Below, piece by piece: positions 7,055-8,662 of a stretch of 8,662 nt of DNA; the stretch's first letter is position 1; each line of letters begins with the position of its first letter. Under the pieces are notes generated by a model. The model saw only the letters and a program-made list of their open reading frames with translations. It did no database searches and was not told the DNA's origin. The position numbers were made by a program, and so were the translations under genes. Origin of the DNA: JBFFXF01 sp041569895 (lineage in GTDB: Bacteria > Planctomycetota > UBA8108 > JACQVS01); the NCBI GenBank assembly GCA_041569895.1, contig JBFFXF010000299.1, positions 1 to 8,662 on the forward strand. The letters are read 5' to 3'.

Positions 7055-8500
7055 CTACTTCTTCAGCAGGTAGCGAGCAAAGGTCTTGAAACTCTTCACC
7101 AGTCGCACCGTTTCCTTCGGGTGTCGGAAGACCTGCCTCAGCTTGTACGCGATGTACGCGGGGCGCAGATAGAACTCGCGCCGCGCGCGGTCGCAGAACT
7201 TGACGATCTCCTCGTACGGAAGGTCGGGTCGGTCCACCACCGTGTTGTGGAGTCCCTCGTCGGTCAGCCAGTCCGCGTAGGACTCGGCCTTGATGAGGTT
7301 CTCGGACTCCGCCCACTCGTACGCGCTCGTTCCCGGGTAGACCATCAGCGGGAAGAACTGCGCGGTGTCGGGATTGAGGCGCTTGGCGAAATCGAGCGTC
7401 TTCTCGAGCGTCTCCCGCGTCTCCCCGCGGTTGCCCGCCATGAAGCACCCGTGGACCATGACGCCGGCCTTCTTGGCGTCGCTGAAGAACCGCTCGATGA
7501 CGTCGAGCGTGATTCCCTTCTCGACGGCGTCGAGGACCGTCTGGTCGCCGCTCTCGACTCCGACGCACAGCAGGCGGCAGTTCGCCGCGCGCATCAGCTT
7601 CAGGGTCTCGAGATCGACGTCTGCACGGGCGTTGCACGTCCAGTTGATCTTCACCCCCCGGCGGATGATCTCCTCGCAGATGCGGATCGTCCGCTTGCGG
7701 TTGAGGGTCAGCGTGTCGTCCTCGATGAACACCTCCTTCGCCGACGGAAAGGTCTTCTCGATGAAGGCGAGCTCCTCGGCGACGTTCTCCGCACTGCGGG
7801 TGCGGTACTGCCTTCCCTGCAGCGTCTGCGGGAAGAGGCAGTAGTTGCACTTGTAGGGGCAGCCGCGGCCGCTGATGATGGTCACCACCGGCCACTGGGT
7901 GATGGCGTAGAAGTACTTCTTGTAGTCGAGATGCCGCGCGTAGGCCTCGCTGACGAACGGCATCGTGTCGAGGTCCTGCAGCAACGGCTGCTCGGGATTG
8001 ATGAACGGCCGGCCGTCGCGGCGGATCGCGAGACCCCTGGTCTCCGTCCAGTCGCCGCCGGAGTCGATCGTCGCGGCGAGGTCGCGGAGGGTCTGGTCGT
8101 ACTCCTTGACGGTGACGAAGTCGACCCAGGGGTACTCCTCCAGAGTCTCGACCGGCGTCGCGGAGACGTGCGGGCCGACGAGCCCGACCACCGCGTCGCC
8201 CGCGGCGGCGTCTCGCAGCTCCTTCGCGATCAAGGCGTCGTTCTTGACGCTCGGCGTGCTCGTGTCGACGACGATCAGATCCGGCCGCATCGAGCGCGTG
8301 AGGTCGACGAGGTGATGGAGTCCGACCTCGTCGGCGACCGCGTCGATCAGCTTGAGGTCGTGCCCGTCCGCTTCCACCGCGGCAGCGGCGTACGCCAGCC
8401 AGATCGGGTAGTAGAGCGTGCCGCTCTTGGTCACCTGAGGGCTACGCTGGCCGCGCGAGAACTTCGGGTGGAACGGCGGATTGAGGAACAGGGTCTTCAT
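7055..8500 (-). CDS. B12-binding-domain radical SAM protein (BchE/HpnJ-like class)
   Basis: This 481-residue protein has the layout of class B (cobalamin-dependent) radical SAM enzymes. Residues 1-145 form a Rossmann-like N-terminal domain: the MKTLFLNPP start, then LIDAVADE, PDLIVVDTSTPS and VGLVGPHVSATP. Residues 200-400 form the radical SAM barrel with the cluster motif GRGCPYKCNYC, whose three cysteines are C214, C218 and C221. They are followed by EDDTLTLN (260-267) and the SAM-binding GVESGD stretch (314-319). The C-terminus (about 430-481) is basic and amphipathic and may touch the membrane. The family uses a 4Fe-4S cluster to cleave SAM, usually to methylate unactivated carbons or rearrange a lipid or polyketide substrate. 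The classical cobalamin motif DxHxxG is not seen, as in some BchE-type relatives. An AAGGAG box lies 11 nt before the chosen ATG, which overlaps the regulator's stop. Location among glycosyltransferases suggests a lipid or sugar substrate (inference). The class is secure; the reaction is unknown. Confidence 0.9.
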   Translation of the reverse strand: MKTLFLNPPFHPKFSRGQRSPQVTKSGTLYYPIWLAYAAAAVEADGHDLKLIDAVADEVGLHHLVDLTRSMRPDLIVVDTSTPSVKNDALIAKELRDAAAGDAVVGLVGPHVSATPVETLEEYPWVDFVTVKEYDQTLRDLAATIDSGGDWTETRGLAIRRDGRPFINPEQPLLQDLDTMPFVSEAYARHLDYKKYFYAITQWPVVTIISGRGCPYKCNYCLFPQTLQGRQYRTRSAENVAEELAFIEKTFPSAKEVFIEDDTLTLNRKRTIRICEEIIRRGVKINWTCNARADVDLETLKLMRAANCRLLCVGVESGDQTVLDAVEKGITLDVIERFFSDAKKAGVMVHGCFMAGNRGETRETLEKTLDFAKRLNPDTAQFFPLMVYPGTSAYEWAESENLIKAESYADWLTDEGLHNTVVDRPDLPYEEIVKFCDRARREFYLRPAYIAYKLRQVFRHPKETVRLVKSFKTFARYLLKK

Positions 8501-8662
8501 GGCCTGGCGCTCTCCTTGAGGCCGAGCTTCTTGACGCGGTAACGCATGGAGCGGTAGCTCATGCCCAGCAGCTTGGCCGCGTTGGTGAGGTTGCCGCTGG
8601 TCTTCTTCAGCGCCTCGGTGATGTGGTGGCGCTCGAAGTCCTCGAGCTTCTTCTCGAGGTCG
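8497..8662 (-). CDS. Sigma-54-dependent NtrC/PilR-type transcriptional regulator, C-terminal fragment (5' end outside window)
   Basis: Only the last 54 codons are in the window; the gene runs off the right edge. Reading from 8661 to a TGA at 8499-8497, the peptide begins DLEKKLEDFERHHITEAL and ends LKESARP. It is a complete Fis-type helix-turn-helix (HTH_8): a first helix around DFERHHITEALKK, then GNLTNAAKLLGM, then the recognition helix SYRSMRYRVKKLGL. The NAAKLLG...S.RS.RYR.KKLG pattern is characteristic of NtrC-class activators, especially PilR-like ones. In that family this DNA-binding end follows a receiver or sensor domain and an AAA+ domain that drives open-complex formation by sigma-54 polymerase. 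Those upstream domains are not visible, so a response regulator, a PAS-type activator and a one-component form are all possible. Its stop codon overlaps the start of the radical SAM gene (ATGA), so it heads, or is part of, the glycan operon. The class call is firm; the identity of the target genes is inference. Confidence 0.88.
   Translation of the reverse strand, partial: DLEKKLEDFERHHITEALKKTSGNLTNAAKLLGMSYRSMRYRVKKLGLKESARP
8511..8517 (-). promoter_or_regulatory. Ribosome binding site of the radical SAM gene
   Basis: AAGGAGA on the minus strand, inside the last codons of the regulator gene, 10 nt before the ATG at 8500. Spacing is slightly long but the core is a good anti-Shine-Dalgarno match, and it supports the MKTLFLNPP start that begins the first beta strand of the N-terminal domain. 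Confidence 0.6.

Larger units (their letters stand above)
213..8662 (-). other. Putative glycan-assembly operon (regulator, radical SAM, GT2, GT-C, phosphotransferase, GT-C/TPR)
   Basis: Six consecutive co-directional genes are joined without room for internal promoters. The junctions are ATGA (4-nt overlap) at 8497-8500, a 21-nt gap at 7034-7054, a 14-nt overlap at 5933-5946, and ATGA overlaps at 3814-3817 and 2378-2381. This spacing indicates one transcript with translational coupling. The gene set combines an initiating phosphotransferase, a cytoplasmic-side GT2 and two polyprenyl-sugar-dependent GT-C enzymes with a radical SAM enzyme. No flippase, polymerase, nucleotide-sugar synthesis or export gene is in view, so the cluster must extend to the right or rely on genes elsewhere. 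Co-transcription is inferred from spacing alone. The promoter is not in the window. Confidence 0.75.

Noticed and set aside
8504..8519. TGGCGC...TTGA on the plus strand, considered as a sigma-54 -24/-12 promoter.
   Set aside because: It points away from the operon, lacks the GC dinucleotide at -12 with correct spacing, and lies within coding sequence.
5753..8542. A 929-codon open frame on the plus strand.
   Set aside because: It lies antisense to three genes with clear family motifs. Its translation is Arg/Asp/Glu/Val-rich with no recognisable domain or membrane pattern. It is open only because G+C-rich third positions on the opposite strand remove stops.

Overview
The window is very G+C-rich, roughly two thirds by eye, and tightly packed. 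All six genes lie on the minus strand and are read from the right end (8662) toward the left. High third-position G+C, a sigma-54-type activator of the NtrC/PilR kind and a cobalamin-type radical SAM enzyme point to an uncultured-style Gram-negative lineage. Acidobacteriota, Myxococcota/Desulfobacterota relatives and Eisenbacteria-like phyla all fit. The sequence alone does not fix the phylum, and no rRNA or tRNA gene is present to help.

Layout in transcription order: (1) 8662-8497, the last 54 codons of a sigma-54 activator/response regulator, consisting of its Fis-type helix-turn-helix; (2) 8500-7055, a B12-binding-type radical SAM protein; (3) 7033-5933, a family 2 glycosyltransferase with a C-terminal membrane part; (4) 5946-3814, a large polytopic GT-C (family 39/ArnT-like) glycosyltransferase; (5) 3817-2378, a WbaP/ExoY-type polyprenyl-phosphate sugar phosphotransferase; (6) 2381-213, a second GT-C glycosyltransferase with a C-terminal TPR domain. 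Three junctions are 4-nt ATGA overlaps, one is a 14-nt overlap and one is a 21-nt gap, so the genes almost certainly form one translationally coupled operon. The last 212 bases (1-212) carry no gene. They are built from simple repeats: a 7-bp tandem array at the window edge, a 13-bp duplication, and a run of seven GGG tracts spaced exactly 3 nt apart, followed by G8.

Working model (inference): the phosphotransferase loads the first sugar phosphate onto undecaprenyl phosphate at the inner face of the membrane, the GT2 extends it or makes a polyprenyl-phospho-sugar, and the two GT-C enzymes transfer sugars from polyprenyl-linked donors on the periplasmic side. The radical SAM enzyme may modify the lipid or the glycan, for example by C-methylation. 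The sigma-54 activator at the head of the operon is the obvious candidate regulator. No flippase, polymerase, ligase or exporter is visible, so the window is probably a fragment of a larger exopolysaccharide, O-glycan or protein-glycosylation locus. The main points of interest are the GT-C/TPR fusion, which resembles eukaryotic TMTC O-mannosyltransferases in architecture, the radical SAM enzyme inside a glycan operon, and the periodic G-tract element right after the last stop codon.
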